Shown here: positions 47,345 through 58,316 of the stretch, in pieces | Layout of the letters: every line of letters starts with the position of its first letter | How positions within the stretch are numbered: the first letter of the stretch is position 1 | NCBI GenBank assembly: GCA_003184365.1 | Contig: NKYR01000048.1 | Location: 220,414-284,413 of the forward strand | DNA length: 64,000 nt | Direction of reading: 5' to 3' | From: Evernia prunastri | Taxonomy: Eukaryota > Ascomycota > Lecanoromycetes > Lecanorales > Parmeliaceae | Made by a program: the position numbers and the translations under genes | The notes under the pieces: model-generated | The model's database searches: none | What the model was told of the DNA's origin: nothing | What the model saw: only the letters and a program-made list of their open reading frames with translations

Positions 47345-50300
47345 ATGGCAGATGACTCGCTACAAATCAGAGAAGACCTATGCAACTATCTCCAAGTCAT
47401 CGACAGTGGAAAATTTGCAACCTCTGGGCCTTTAATAAATGCTAGCAATCCTGGCTTGTTCGTCAAAGGACTCGGAAAAGTCGGACTCCCTCTCTCGGAA
47501 CGAGACGCTGCAGACCTCAGTCGTGAAAGCCATGAGGCGCCTTTCGGCAAAGGCAGCGAGACGTTCGTCTATGAGACAGTGCGTAAGACATGGGAGCTGA
47601 ACCCTTGCCAGTTCGAGCTGCGTAATCCTGCCTGGCCATCGACCCTTCATGAGGCTGTTGGGAAAGTCGCGCAAGAACTTGGCGTCCTAAATGGCGCTTC
47701 CAGTATTCGTGCGGAATTGCACAAATTGTTGCTGTACGAGCCAGGCGCATTTTTTGATAAACACAGAGAGTATGCTGCCAGCCTTCTTTGATCCATTACT
47801 ACTATACTGAACATTTGTAGTACCGAAAAAGCCCCGGAACTGTTCGCCACTCTCGTGATCGCGCTGCCCTCGGAGCACACCGGTGGCGATGTCATTGTTC
47901 AACTCAGAGGTGAGGAGCAAATTCTCAGAACGCAGGGTCTATGCGACTACGGCTACTCGTACCTTGCTTGGTACGCTGACGTCAATCATTCCGTATCGAA
48001 AGTGGCGACTGGGCATCGACTCGTCTTGACGTACAATCTGATACATCAAGCATCCAACTCGAGTCGCATGGCCTCCGTGTTGGACGATCACAAGCAGAAT
48101 CTAGACAGTGCCTTGGCGCTGTGGAGTAAGAAAGACCATGGGCTCGAGTTGGGTTCGGACCACGTTGACGAAAAATTGGTGTATATACTAGAGCACGAGT
48201 ATTCCGAAGCCAACATCTGTATCGACCATCTCAAAGGAAAAGACCAACTTCGAGCTCACTACTTGTGAGAGGCATGTCAAGATCAAGGCTTCTGTCTCTT
48301 CTTGGCACATTTCGAATTCAGTAAGACAGGAAGCATCGACGAAGACGAAGATGATCACGGCTGGGCAGATGATATGAACGATACGGGCTATCATCAGTTT
48401 TTGGACGAGCTAGAATCAAATTGGAAGCTCTTGACTATCTTTCGATCTGATGGAGTACAAATTGCGGAGGATATCGCTTTGGAGGAAGAAGAGATTCTCG
48501 AGAATGCGGACTTCGCAGATACTGAACCAGATGATGAGGAATGCGATGGCTGGACTGGTAATGAAGGATGCACTGCCACGCAGTTCTACCACAGGACCTG
48601 TGCTGTCATTCTACCCAGGTCTCGTCGTCTTGACTTCCTGTCAGAGGCTCACAGCGTCAACATCAAAGAGTTTGTTGCAATGCTTCTAAGGGAGATGGAG
48701 GTTGAGGTAATGTCTATTGCGTCCCGAAGGGAGTTGAAGAAGCTCTGCGAAATGGTTATCGATGCGAAGAAGACACCGCAAAAGCCAAAGAAAGCATCTG
48801 TAGAAGATCCTTACAGCTTCGATTGGCGGAAGGAAGAACCCAAGATCAAGGGTCTTTCGCATGTGTCTGACGACGAGCTGGTCTTCGTCGGTAAGGCTAT
48901 CATGACACTCGATAGTCCAGATTTGCTGGAAGAGCTTGCGAAGGTGGCATCGCGGATGCTCCCGCTTGGTCTCTTTCAAGAGCTGGGTAAAGTTCTCACT
49001 GGTCGTGACATAGGTCTTTGGAAAAATGGGTAAGTGCTTATCAATACTCTGGTGCTATGCTAATTTTTACTACAAGAATCAAGTCGGCCATATCTCGCAG
49101 TCCTTACATATCCGAACGTGTGAAAGCTGTAGATCTACTTGTCAGCAGCTACCGAGAAATTACAGGCAAGAGTAGTACTATTACTACTCCTACACAGAGT
49201 ATCCAGGATCTTGAACGTGAAATGGCCATGAGCATAACAGAGCCCGGGAGTGGCGACATCGTTGTGACGGCGGCTGATGCTCAGACCTTGATACAAATAT
49301 CTGAAAAGTATGGCGAGAAGTACACCTTCGAAGTCATTCTTCCACTCGTAAAGAAACAGACTTCGAACGTGGGATTCACCTTTTCTTTCCTAGCAGAGCT
49401 CTATCGAGCTGGCGAAGCCGACACTCTTCGCCTTGAGGTCGTCCGGAACCTCTTCAAAGACATTCTCGGCGATCATATCGCCGAGATTCACCTCCAAGAG
49501 CAGGAAGTTGAGCGCGAACAGCTGTGGAACGGTTCCATTAAAAGAAGGCGTTTAGATTACGACAGACACGGATCTCAGACTGCAGAAGACCAAAGTCCAA
49601 GACCATGTACCTCCAAGGATCTCGCAATTTTGTTTCGCAATTGTGAAAGACTGCATCTCCTGCATGAGGTTGATCAGCTCACCAACAAAATCACCTCGCA
49701 TGCACCCAACGCTAATTCTACAACTTTCGAGCACCTTCTCTTGCCGCTTCTCAAGCATCTTCCGCCGCGCGTCGAATCATGCTCCCCAAGTATCGACAGC
49801 CACAGCTACAATGGACTCCTCCAAACCATTCTCTCCCATTATATAAAGATCTGTGTTCAACCCGCACCTCGAAAGCCTACAGGGTGGGAGCGGCAACCGC
49901 GCGGCTGCAACCTCTACTGCGAAGATTGTGTGAAGCTCGACGCTTTCCTCAAGGACCCTGACAAACCCCATGCTCACTTCTCCGTGAATGGCAAACGCCG
50001 CGATCATATACAAGAGCGCGTCAACAAGGGTTATTGCTGGACAGAGACAGTGAGAGATGGGTCGCCGTACACCCTCGTCGTCCAGAAAACCGAGCTCGAA
50101 TGGGAAAAAGCGATGAAAGAATGGAAACAGAGATGTGCGGTTGCGATTAAGGCTATCGAAGATATCGGGCTTGAGAAGTTGAGAACGTTGTTGGGGCAGG
50201 GATGGGAGGATGTCGTGGGATTGGTGGGCATCAAGGGAAACGGCGGGGAAGAGAAGGGGGCAAGACGACCTCTGGGGGATCTGGCGCAGGGGATAGGAAA

Positions 50301-50382
50301 GACTAGTGCGGCGGATATGGGGATGGGCAAGAGGGTGAGAGGGCACATCGGGCCTGAGATTATAGATTTGTCTGGCGAGTAA
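47345..50382 (+). CDS. 2OG-Fe(II) oxygenase-like (prolyl-4-hydroxylase type) protein with an in-frame TGA
   Basis: Exons 47345-47769, 47821-49029 and 49077-50382, about 980 codons. The catalytic core spans intron 1. FFDKHRD gives the HxD iron ligands (His about 140, Asp about 142). Then come TLVIALPSEHTGGDVIV, WYADVNHSVSKV with the distal His (about 198) and GHRLVLTYNL with the 2-oxoglutarate-binding Arg (about 207). The C-terminal 700 residues are a family-specific region with an acidic patch (EEEEILENADFADTEPDDEE), a nuclear-signal-like KRRRL and a Cys pair CNLYCEDC. A TGA at 48266-48268 (codon 291) interrupts otherwise continuous sequence: AHYL before it, EACQDQGFCLFLAHFE after it. A GT-AG segment of 57 bases (48265-48321), a multiple of three, would remove the stop. 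The gene is either a recent pseudogene or uses this splice. The start ATG at 47345 replaces an upstream TTG. Confidence 0.72.
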
Positions 50383-50783
50383 GGTGACCTGTTTGGCGCT
50401 CAACTACGTCTGCCAATCTTTGGACGTGGGATAGTCAATCAAAGTCTGCGAGTTGCCCAAAAATGGCATCCTGACGCGCTAAACAGTCTATATCTACAGA
50501 GTAATTAACAAAGTAGCCTTCTCGTCGTTGAGAAGTAAGGTAGCAAGGAGCATTTCCTTGGCCCCTTTATGTTCCGTTTTACAGTGCTTTGGAAAACCCT
50601 TGGCGGAGGCTCCGAGCAGGAAAATCAAAAAAAATTAAACATTTGAGAGGGGGGGGTGTACATAGAGACCTAACCCTAACCCCAGAGTCTGTTGAGCCGT
50701 TGCTTGAAGTGGTGCTTGTGTTGCATGTGTTGAATATGAATATAATCTAGATTAAGCTCTTTCTAGTATCTACCTTTTTAACA
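50383..50783. other. Intergenic region with telomere-like motif
   Basis: 3' side of the oxygenase gene. It contains a G run (about 50,649) and, at about 50,672-50,684, two copies of the CCCTAA telomere unit (CCTAACCCTAACCCC). No gene seen. Confidence 0.5.
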
Positions 50784-51468
50784 GCATGCTATTCATGGAA
50801 TAATTTTACCCGTGGATAGAATATCTCATCCATGGATTATACGGTTATCCATGGATGATTATGTTATCCATAGTAGTGTATTATTCATCTCATGGACAAA
50901 ATTCCACCAATATCATAATATCTTCCATGGATAAGTTGAATCATTCATGGATTACTACTAAGTCTACTACTACTTCTACCCCTTCTTATCACTATTCTTA
51001 TTACTACTAATCATATTACTATTGACTCTTATATTTATTCTTGCTGACAGTTCATCATTCAATAAAAATTCCGTCGCAGATCCGAGGTGAGTCGAGATTT
51101 TCCTGGCGGGTTACTCGTAACCGAGGCATCTCGTTACCTCGATAGATCTATATCTCTATATTACGTATCGAAATAGAATAATATAAGACGTAAAAGATGA
51201 TTCTATATATAGATGATAAAAAAGATTTTACTGTCTAGATGAATGTAGAAAAAGTGTGTATAGCTTCAGATAGTAACTGCATTGATGATTGACGGCTGCA
51301 TAATGAAGGCCCAAGCAAAATATCCATGGATGATATATATCGTCCATGGAAGATATTGTGGTATTGGTGGAATATTGTCCATGAGATGAATAATACACTA
51401 CCATGGATAACATAATCATCCATGGATAACCGTATTATCCATGGATGAGGATAATCCACCAATAGCAT
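50784..51468. mobile_element. Long terminal-inverted-repeat element (MITE-like), about 685 bases
   Basis: The segment 50,825-50,931 is the reverse complement of 51,343-51,449: 107 bases each with about five mismatches. Weaker similarity extends outward to GCATGCTATT at the left end and its complement at the right end. The arms are built on repeated ATCCATGGAT palindromes. The middle (about 50,935-51,320) is AT-rich with TAC/TAT simple repeats and has no coding capacity. I saw no clear target-site duplication. A non-autonomous DNA transposon is the likeliest origin; a fold-back element or recombination product is possible. Confidence 0.65.
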
Positions 51469-51488
51469 GCAACACTTGCCAATCCCCA

Positions 51489-51596
51489 TATCACCTTGTG
51501 CGATGGTAATCCACACCCTACCCGAGATCACCCGGGTAGCGCACCCCGAGGGCATGATCCGGGGCAGGGTGTGAATTACCATCGCACAAGGTGATA
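51489..51596. mobile_element. 108-base hairpin MITE with TA ends
   Basis: Near-perfect inverted termini of 31 bases, beginning TATCACCTTGTGCGATGG on the left and mirrored on the right, with one mismatch. Both ends carry TA, as expected for a Tc1/mariner-type TA target duplication. The centre has a GC-rich ACCCGGGTAGCGCACCCC core. It abuts the coding remnant that follows. A second, diverged copy in the opposite orientation is at about 53,838-53,920, which supports a mobile family rather than a chance hairpin. Confidence 0.7.
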
Positions 51597-52787
51597 GGCC
51601 ACTACGTGAAGAAGGTCGAGCTTTGCAGAGTACTCGATGACTATGCCGAGTACGAAGGAGAGAATGAGCAAGAGAGCGAGGTGGAAGCCGAGTCGAGGGA
51701 TACTAAGGCCGGCATCTCCAGAGAAAAGCTAAGCCTCGACAGCATTCATGCTGCTGTGAACGGAAGCAAGCTTATCAATCATGGAGATCAGGACCTGAGA
51801 TGGGTTCATAAGGAGATCGATCAAGGAAGAAAAGATATTTATATTGCTCTTCTTCTACCTTTACTTCCGAACTTGACAGTGCTCTCAATTGCGCACTGCT
51901 CCTATCTTTCAGAATTGTATGCGATGATAGAGCGAGCACCACAACTGGACCCGCGATTTCTCAGCAAAGTTGAGAAAGTCTATATCGAGCATTACAACAA
52001 CGATCGGAATCCCGGGCACTTCCTGCTCGATCATGTGAAGACTTTCATCCTACTGCCGTCACTACGAAGACTCTCGGCCAGGGGTGCTTATTTGGACGGA
52101 TGGAGTAGAGAGCTTCTTGAGCCCCATCAGATCTCGAACGCAATCAGTCTAGACTTGCGTGAATGTGAGATCGGTTCCAGACTCCTGGACCAGTTCCTCA
52201 GACATTTCCCGTACTCGCAATCTTTTGTCTACACGAACTCCCCCGGACGTTACTCAAACGGCAAGGACTTTGACCCCTTCATCATCCGAGCCGCCCTGCA
52301 AGCCAGAGTATCCACCACGTTGCGGAGGCTTACCATTCTGAATCTAAAATATTCAAACTCAGGCGACGAAACCTTCATGGGCCCGCTCTGCGATTTTAAG
52401 GTTCTCGAGCATGTGCATAGCGAGTGGGACTGCTTGGTTCCGTATGTTGGGGCCGACGTTGAGAACGACGAAAGAGAGATCCTCTCGTTGATACTCCCAA
52501 AGTCGTTGAGGGTTCTCAGTGTCACAGACCACAATAAGTACCGCAGATCTAAGCACAAAGTGCTCATACATCATGCTATACAGGCAAAAACCGGTCCAGA
52601 TGCCCACCTTCCGTTCCTGGAAACATTGGTCTTCTCGATGCCACCGGAGACGGTATCTGTAACCCAAAGAGAGCTGTGCGATGGCGCTGATCAAGGATTA
52701 CAACAGCGCTGTGACGAAGTGGGACTGTCTTTACGTTTTACTACGATTGAGCCTTTCGGTGCTTGCTGGGAAGACGATGATCTTTGA
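51597..52787 (+). pseudogene. 5'-truncated F-box/LRR-type protein gene
   Basis: An open frame of about 397 codons runs into the hairpin element with no proper start codon (first codon GTG inside the right hairpin arm). The protein begins HYVKKVELCRV, which resembles the segment that normally follows an F-box in fungal F-box proteins (RPDLAxYV-type). It continues with leucine-rich strands such as LLPLLPNLTVLSIAHC, LLPSLRRLSARGAYL, AISLDLRECEIG and LRRLTILNLKYS, ending at GACWEDDDL. The F-box itself is missing and nothing resembling it occurs upstream of the mobile elements. The reading frame of the remnant is intact, so the truncation may be recent or an in-frame ATG might be used. F-box family membership is inferred. 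Confidence 0.6.
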
Positions 52788-54327
52788 TATTCACATCGTG
52801 CATGTTTTGAGAAATGTTGCGGGGATCGATCCGGTCATCAGGGCTACTACAGGAATGTCCCTGCGCACTTGCAAAATGATCGACATAGATTCATTCTCAA
52901 AGATACTGCAAGTACTCAATTGTTTTAACTACTAGCATTTCAATCACTCAGCTCCCTAACACTCACGTGAACCTCAATGCTCTTCCCCATCAATCTATGT
53001 CTTCTCTCTGCTTCAAAACCACGGACACTCTGCTTGCATAACGCACTCTGTGTCGAGATACTCCTTGTACTTTGCTCGGACTGTCTTCAACAACGCTACA
53101 AACTACCCTGTCTGCCACTGAATGCCTTGGGAGATGAGGTGATTGCATATTCTATGAATCGACATTGAGGGTCTTCCTTTTGGGCGCACCCCTTAATGTT
53201 ATGCTGGATGAGTGCCTCTGACAGCTTTCGCATACTGATACTAATTCAGGAAGCAGGTCTCGCAGCTCGGCGGTCTCATCCTCAGGCATTATTGATTCAG
53301 GCTCAGCTAGGACGACAATAATTAGCGAATTACCGAATTTTTGGCCATGAATCCAACAATTGACGGAGCCACAAGTAAACCAGATGGTCTCAGCTGGACA
53401 TGATAGTCACTACCGCACAACCCATAGCGCTTTCCCTCATCAAGAACATGGAATGTCCATCGTCGATGACCTTTGCCCAAGCTGAATTTCCCTGTCCCTG
53501 CTTGTTAGACAGTAGCGCCCGGATCATTCCAAACATCCCGCGCATCCATTCTAATACGATGCTAAGTTAGAATTTCTATGCGGTGAGAAAGTCAGCGGTC
53601 TAACTGGATCACCCAAAGAGTCAGTGGGCTTTTCTTTTAAGAAACTCTCTGGCGAAGTGCCAGGCGAAGTAAACTTCGAAGTCCTTCCTTCAGTATCGTC
53701 AATCCTCGATTGATCTCTATTATTGGCAATACATCGTGTGTGAGGTGAAAAGCGAGTCACTGCAATTTGTTTTTGCTCTAAGGCACACGCGGTGAGGCCG
53801 CGAGACTAAAACTATAATCCTGTAGGTCGGTAAGTCGCAACCTTGCCTGGATCACAATTACGGGGTGCGCTACCCAGGTAATTTTAGGGTAGGTGTGATT
53901 TATGACCCCATAAGGTGATACTATTAATTGTCATACTGCCTTATCCAGCGTTGAGACTTTGCAGTGCTCGAAATTGCATCCCTCTCTGGCCCTTCAAACA
54001 ATGCAAAGAGAGAGCCTTTCGAGTAGCATATCTACCCAGTGTAGTGCACTTATCTCCATACCACGACTCCTATGTTAGGGGTCGATAAGCGAAGGCGCTT
54101 GACGATGCTAGAACAAAGGCCCCCGCATGCCAGGAATGAGGATGCGTCGCTACAGAAAGTTTCAGGATAAGGCGACGAACGACTGACTAAATACCGCCTT
54201 CAAGGACATACTGCCGATTGCCGACACTCTAATTTTGCATAATGTTTTCAAAAGGACTCATCCAGTAGACCAAAGGTTTACCTGGGCTACGTTCCAGGTT
54301 GAATGGACTGAGGCGGAACACTCGAGC
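52788..54327. other. Intergenic region containing a diverged hairpin MITE copy
   Basis: About 1.5 kb without an accepted gene. The only recognised feature is the second hairpin-element copy near 53,838-53,920. Just upstream of 54,328 the frame of the next gene stays open to 54,235 but has no ATG, so an unseen first exon may exist here. Confidence 0.45.
53838..53920. mobile_element. Diverged copy of the 108-base hairpin MITE (reverse orientation)
   Basis: Its right end AAGGTGATA, then (reading leftwards) the ACCTACCC, CCTGGGTAGCGCACCCC and TGATCC blocks follow the same order as in the element at 51,489. One half is eroded and the full hairpin no longer forms. Confidence 0.55.
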
Positions 54328-55299
54328 ATGGCGGTCTCGGCCTTGTCAAATTTCTCGCTTGCAATAAATGCATCACCTGCCCATGGTATTTTATCCACTT
54401 TCCCAGCTCCAACCGCACCTGATGTTATCCGCTGCTCCAGCTTCTATTCCGACCAGCAATCTGTCGACCTGGAACAATGCCGCTTCGCATGGAATCTCCT
54501 ACCTCGTGGCAGCAGAGCGCATCTGTGGTACACCAATCTCGGTTCGAGCCCTGAAGCGCAGTCAAGTTTGCGCCTCCCACTTGAAATAGGCAATGGTTCG
54601 TAAAAATTCGTTGCAATGTACTTGAGTGACGTGATATTGATGTTGCTGGGAATCAAAGAACATTGCCGCATCCAATTCTCTGCTTCGGGAAAGTACGCGG
54701 AAGAATCTACCTTTGCGGTTCGAATTTCTGGTGATACGATGCGCGGTTTGGTGGGACGGATCATTGACGAGTGCGTTGGAGGCAGTGGAGCTGCAAGGCC
54801 GCCCCGGCGGGGTGGTGTTGGGACTGAGTATATTCAGCGGACCCTCGATTGGTTGGTGAAGCCACGCACAGGATGGCCGGGACGTCTGGACATACGTGAG
54901 TATCGTAGCCCTGCAGCTTCTGATCTCGAATTGATCTAGATAGCAATGAGTACGACTTTCCTTACGGCCATGGTTTACTCCGGGGAGCAGCTCACCAACT
55001 ACGAACCTGGCGCTCAGAGTCCAGTGGTCTCGAAAGTCTTCTTGGACTGGATAGAAGATGCTGCCGGTCGGTTGCCTCATAGCTCGGTTTTCTGGGCAGA
55101 ACTCGCCAACAGGTATTATTATGTCTGGAAGGCGAACAAGGGTCAGGAGATGGATCTTGGAGACAAAAGCTTCCTTCCGCATTGGTGGGATGATGTGCCA
55201 GATGTTGGGAATCTGGTGTTGGGACGTCTTAATGGAACTAATGCTACCAACGGTGCAGTCAGCATTGCTCGGAGAGGTGCTCAGAGGAGGCTCTGGTGA
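54328..55299 (+). CDS. Cysteine-containing protein of a fungal secreted-protein family
   Basis: Three exons, 54328-54595, 54659-54895 and 54944-55299; about 286 aa. Conserved blocks: PTAPDVIRCSSF, DLEQCRFAWNLLP, LRLPLEIGNEHCRIQF, GLVGRIIDECVGG and, in exon 3, TTFLTAMVYS, TNYEPGAQSP and WWDDVPD. The C...DLEQC...LP...HC...DEC layout parallels the smaller secreted protein at 27,624 and many ascomycete secreted proteins of unknown function. The N terminus is uncertain: the ATG at 54328 gives no good signal peptide, and the frame is open to 54,235 without an ATG. Intron 1 uses an unusual GTTCGT donor, chosen to keep EHCRIQF in frame; intron 2 uses GTGAGT with an ATAG acceptor. No enzyme motif seen. 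Confidence 0.55.
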
Positions 55300-56189
55300 T
55301 CTGGAAGCTGCTAGCTGCCAGTACTTTAGGCTGTGAGAACCCTAGACTTTCCCCCCAAGGAACTCAATGCAAAGTCATGCTTAGGATGCGGATAGTTTAA
55401 AAACGTGCACAGCGCTTTTCATCGCAGTGAAGTATTCCCTTAGGATCTCAATTTCGTGAATGTTAATAATTGTTTCAATAATATCGATTGATTGAAAATA
55501 ATCTCCTCGTTGGAAGGAACTACTTTTAACCAAACCATCCCGTACTTAATGTGTGCTCCGGCCCTGCGGACTGCTTGAGCTTTCAAGGATACCATGCTTC
55601 TTCAGATGGGGGCAACAGAAGCAAAACGGTAATTAGGGATATCCTTCATGGGTATCTGTGAATCGCCCTGTCACATTATGCTTATAGATTGACCCTGTGA
55701 CCTTCTCAGAGCGATGCCACCGTAACAATGTCGGACGGCGATCATCTTCTGTTACTTCACAGTACGGCAAGCTGGGCTGCGCTGTTTCACAAGCTTTGAT
55801 AACCTAGCCACGTCTGCATACGGGGGATAGCAATAACGTCTGCGCCATCCGGGTTTTAGCACACTGTGGCTCGCAGATTCAGCTTTCTTACTTGAAGTGT
55901 ATGCGCTGAGGATGTTTTTTTTTAGGAACGAGAGGCTGCCTGGAGTCCAGCTGCGCCTTCAGGGGCCACCTCGACTTGACTTACTGTAGCATGAGTCTAT
56001 GCGCCTTCCACCACTACATGGATTTATATTTCTCTTCCCTCCCTCCCCTCGGATATCTCTCGAACCTTGTTCTTCTAGCCGCTCGTTTTGATACACTCCT
56101 ACATTCTCAGATACCTCTTTCGTCAGGCCAAGCTCACTTCGTCCATAACCGTAAGCCTCTTCCCCTTTCACCGTATGAAATCTCCACAG
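55300..56189. other. Intergenic region
   Basis: About 890 bases. No intact gene. The 5' part of the degraded con-13-like gene may extend into the right end, but I could not follow it. Confidence 0.4.
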
Positions 56190-56752
56190 CTTACCCACTT
56201 GCGCAGCCAGCAACACATACGCTTACAACTGAAACGGGAACATCGCCATGTTCGACCGCATCAACCGCGACCTGACCGTCCTCATCCACGAAACCCGGCC
56301 ACTCTCTCGACCTGCTCGGCGCGTACCCCGAAAAACCGCTTTCGAACTCCCCGCGCTGGCTGGCGCCATACGCAACGGACTCGCACGTGCCGGATTCGTG
56401 TTCGCAGACCGATCGGCGCGAGGACCTCGCGCAGAATACGGTCGTGGCCGCTTTCATTCTGAACGTACCCGATGGCTTGGGCGCCGTGGAGCCGAAGTGG
56501 GCTGAGGTGTTTCACTAGTTCTATACGATTGAGCTGGAGCACGTGGAGGGGGGCGGTCTGCTGGTGAGAGGGGGGACGTGTACGCAGCGGCTGAAGAGTA
56601 GTAGTAAGGCGGTTCAGAAAATGGGGGGTTCGAGGGTGATGGCGCGTGGGCTGGAGGAGCGACCGGATGGGGGTTTGTCGGATGGTGTGGAGGCCATTGA
56701 GTTGGTGGAGTTCGATACGAAGGAGATTTGCAACTTTGGCTCCCTGACTTAG
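56190..56752 (+). pseudogene. Remnant of a con-13-like putative metallopeptidase gene
   Basis: Conserved blocks in order: SNTYAYN, a TGA at 56230-56232, NGNIAMFDRINRDLTVLIHE, then after a one-base C insertion at 56294-56296 (frame +1) GHSLDLLGAYPEKPL, WLAPYATDSHVPDSC, EDLAQNTVVAAF, EPKWAEVFH, a TAG at 56516-56518, YTIELEHVEGGGLLVRGGTC, and IELVEFDTKEICNF with a stop at 56750. Joined across the insertion, the sequence has HETGH, an HExxH zinc-protease-type motif. The layout matches the conidiation-specific con-13 family of secreted ascomycete proteins. Two stops and one frameshift disable it. The TAG is a C-to-T change from CAG in a CpA context and the TGA is explained by CGA-to-TGA, both single transitions. 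The N-terminal part is not recognised upstream. Confidence 0.7.
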
Positions 56753-57567
56753 GAGGTTCTTTTGATATCGATGCGCTATTACGCAAAGGGGAGTAGATTT
56801 AGATACACTATAGACGTGCGGGATACGCCCCTAGATCCATCTTGAGTTCCGCAAGTCTCGCCAGCTTCGAGGTCCAAGATCGAAATAAAAATCGGCGACC
56901 ACGAGTCTCCCTTGATAAACGCGCCTCCTGCTGCCCTACTAACGTTTGCAGGAAGGAGAAGAAGAGAACTCATGCAGCGTTGGGCTGGAGGTGTAAAGTG
57001 TCTGTTACGAAGCGACAGATATTCATGATACCGAGTAGCCGACGCTTGGTTACCCAAATCCTTTTTAGTGAATGTGAGGTTTGTCTAGAAAAGCGATCGA
57101 AAAGACAAAGACGAAAGTCCATTCCGAGCTTGCGATTCACTGAACTACGGGGAGGTAGACAGTGGGAAAAGAACCGATAGCGTATCTCACTCTCCGTGAG
57201 GCCCGAAGCTATTGTCGAGGCACCACGATCTCCTTTGCGCACGTGTTAAAAGCTTGGGAGGTATTCTGTGGTTGTTCTCCATATATCTAGTGCTCCAATG
57301 GCAGCGTATCCCTCGAAACGGTTCTTTGCCGGGAATCGTCTCGTATTCGTGGATATCACTACTTCTACAAGTGGTCAAAGATGTCGCCGGAATTGCTTCA
57401 TGACTTGTCTGATCAGCTTCACGCTATGGGCATAGAGAGTTGGAATATTGATCCTTGCTATTCAATTATATCCAGTCTGCTTAGACACTAGCAGTGATTT
57501 TTGGGGCGACGACGTCAGATACAGAAGTCACACTCACCCCATTTGCTCTTGAGCTCTCGCTGCCTCT
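56753..57567. other. Intergenic region
   Basis: About 815 bases between a pseudogene and the 3' end of the cupredoxin gene. Only short unsupported frames seen. Confidence 0.4.
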
Positions 57568-58316
57568 TCAAATCCAGATCATCGCAATAATCAGTCCGCC
57601 TATGGCAATCCAGCCAGGCAAGCCGCATTGCATAAAACTGTTGCCCGCAGCGCCGCCTTGGGAGGCCACGGTTGAAGATGTGGGACTTGTGGTGGGTGAC
57701 GTTGACGTGCTTGCACCCGAAGTGGTAGTTGTATTGGATGCGGAGGTGGAACTGGCGGTAGAGGCAAGGAATACACCGCCTGCGATGGCGGGTGGAGAGA
57801 CACTGGCGGTGGTGTTTTTGGCGGCGCTTTTGTAGGTTGCAAGGGTATTGTTAGATCTATGGAGGCTGTCAATAATGGTATAAAGGGATTTGTTGGGAAA
57901 ATTAGTACTTACGGGGCATTGACGACCATAGCCATTCCACTCTGGCAATGCGTGACCTGAGAGCAGTAGAAATAGATCGGAGCTGTGTTGTTCACTGCGA
58001 CCTGGAAGATAGTTGTCTGCATGGAGATTAGGGTTCGCAATGTATCTGCACGGGATAATCGTAGACCTACCCCTTCAGCAGTCTCTGGCATGAAGCCAGA
58101 ATACACGCCACCAGTCAAGGGCCGACATGGCGACGAGAAGCTGCCCTGAGTGACGGAATGATTTTTGGGGTAGTAATGGAATTGTAGCAAATCACCACTA
58201 TCGGCAGTGACGACTTCAGGGTTGAACACGAGTCCATTTTGACCAACGCTAATGCTGATGTTCTTAGCGAGAGAGAGGGGAAGAGCGATGAGGGGAAGGA
58301 CAGATATGAGATGCAT
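57568..58316 (-). CDS. GPI-anchored extracellular cupredoxin (serine/threonine-rich)
   Basis: Three exons, 58316-58071, 58016-57913 and 57856-57568; about 212 aa. Signal peptide MHLISVLPLIALPLSLA; then a plastocyanin-like domain: NISISVGQNGLVFNPEVV, LLQFHYYPKNHSVTQ (copper-ligand His), and YFYCSQVTHCQSGM, which supplies Cys, His and Met ligands. All four type-1 copper ligands appear intact. A Ser/Thr-rich stalk (SSTSASNTTTTSGAST) and a terminal hydrophobic stretch (PGWIAIGGLIIAMIWI) indicate a GPI anchor to the cell wall or membrane. Such proteins are common in filamentous ascomycetes; electron transfer partners are unknown. Intron 1 is 54 bases, a multiple of three without a stop, so retention would add 18 residues. 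Confidence 0.85.
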
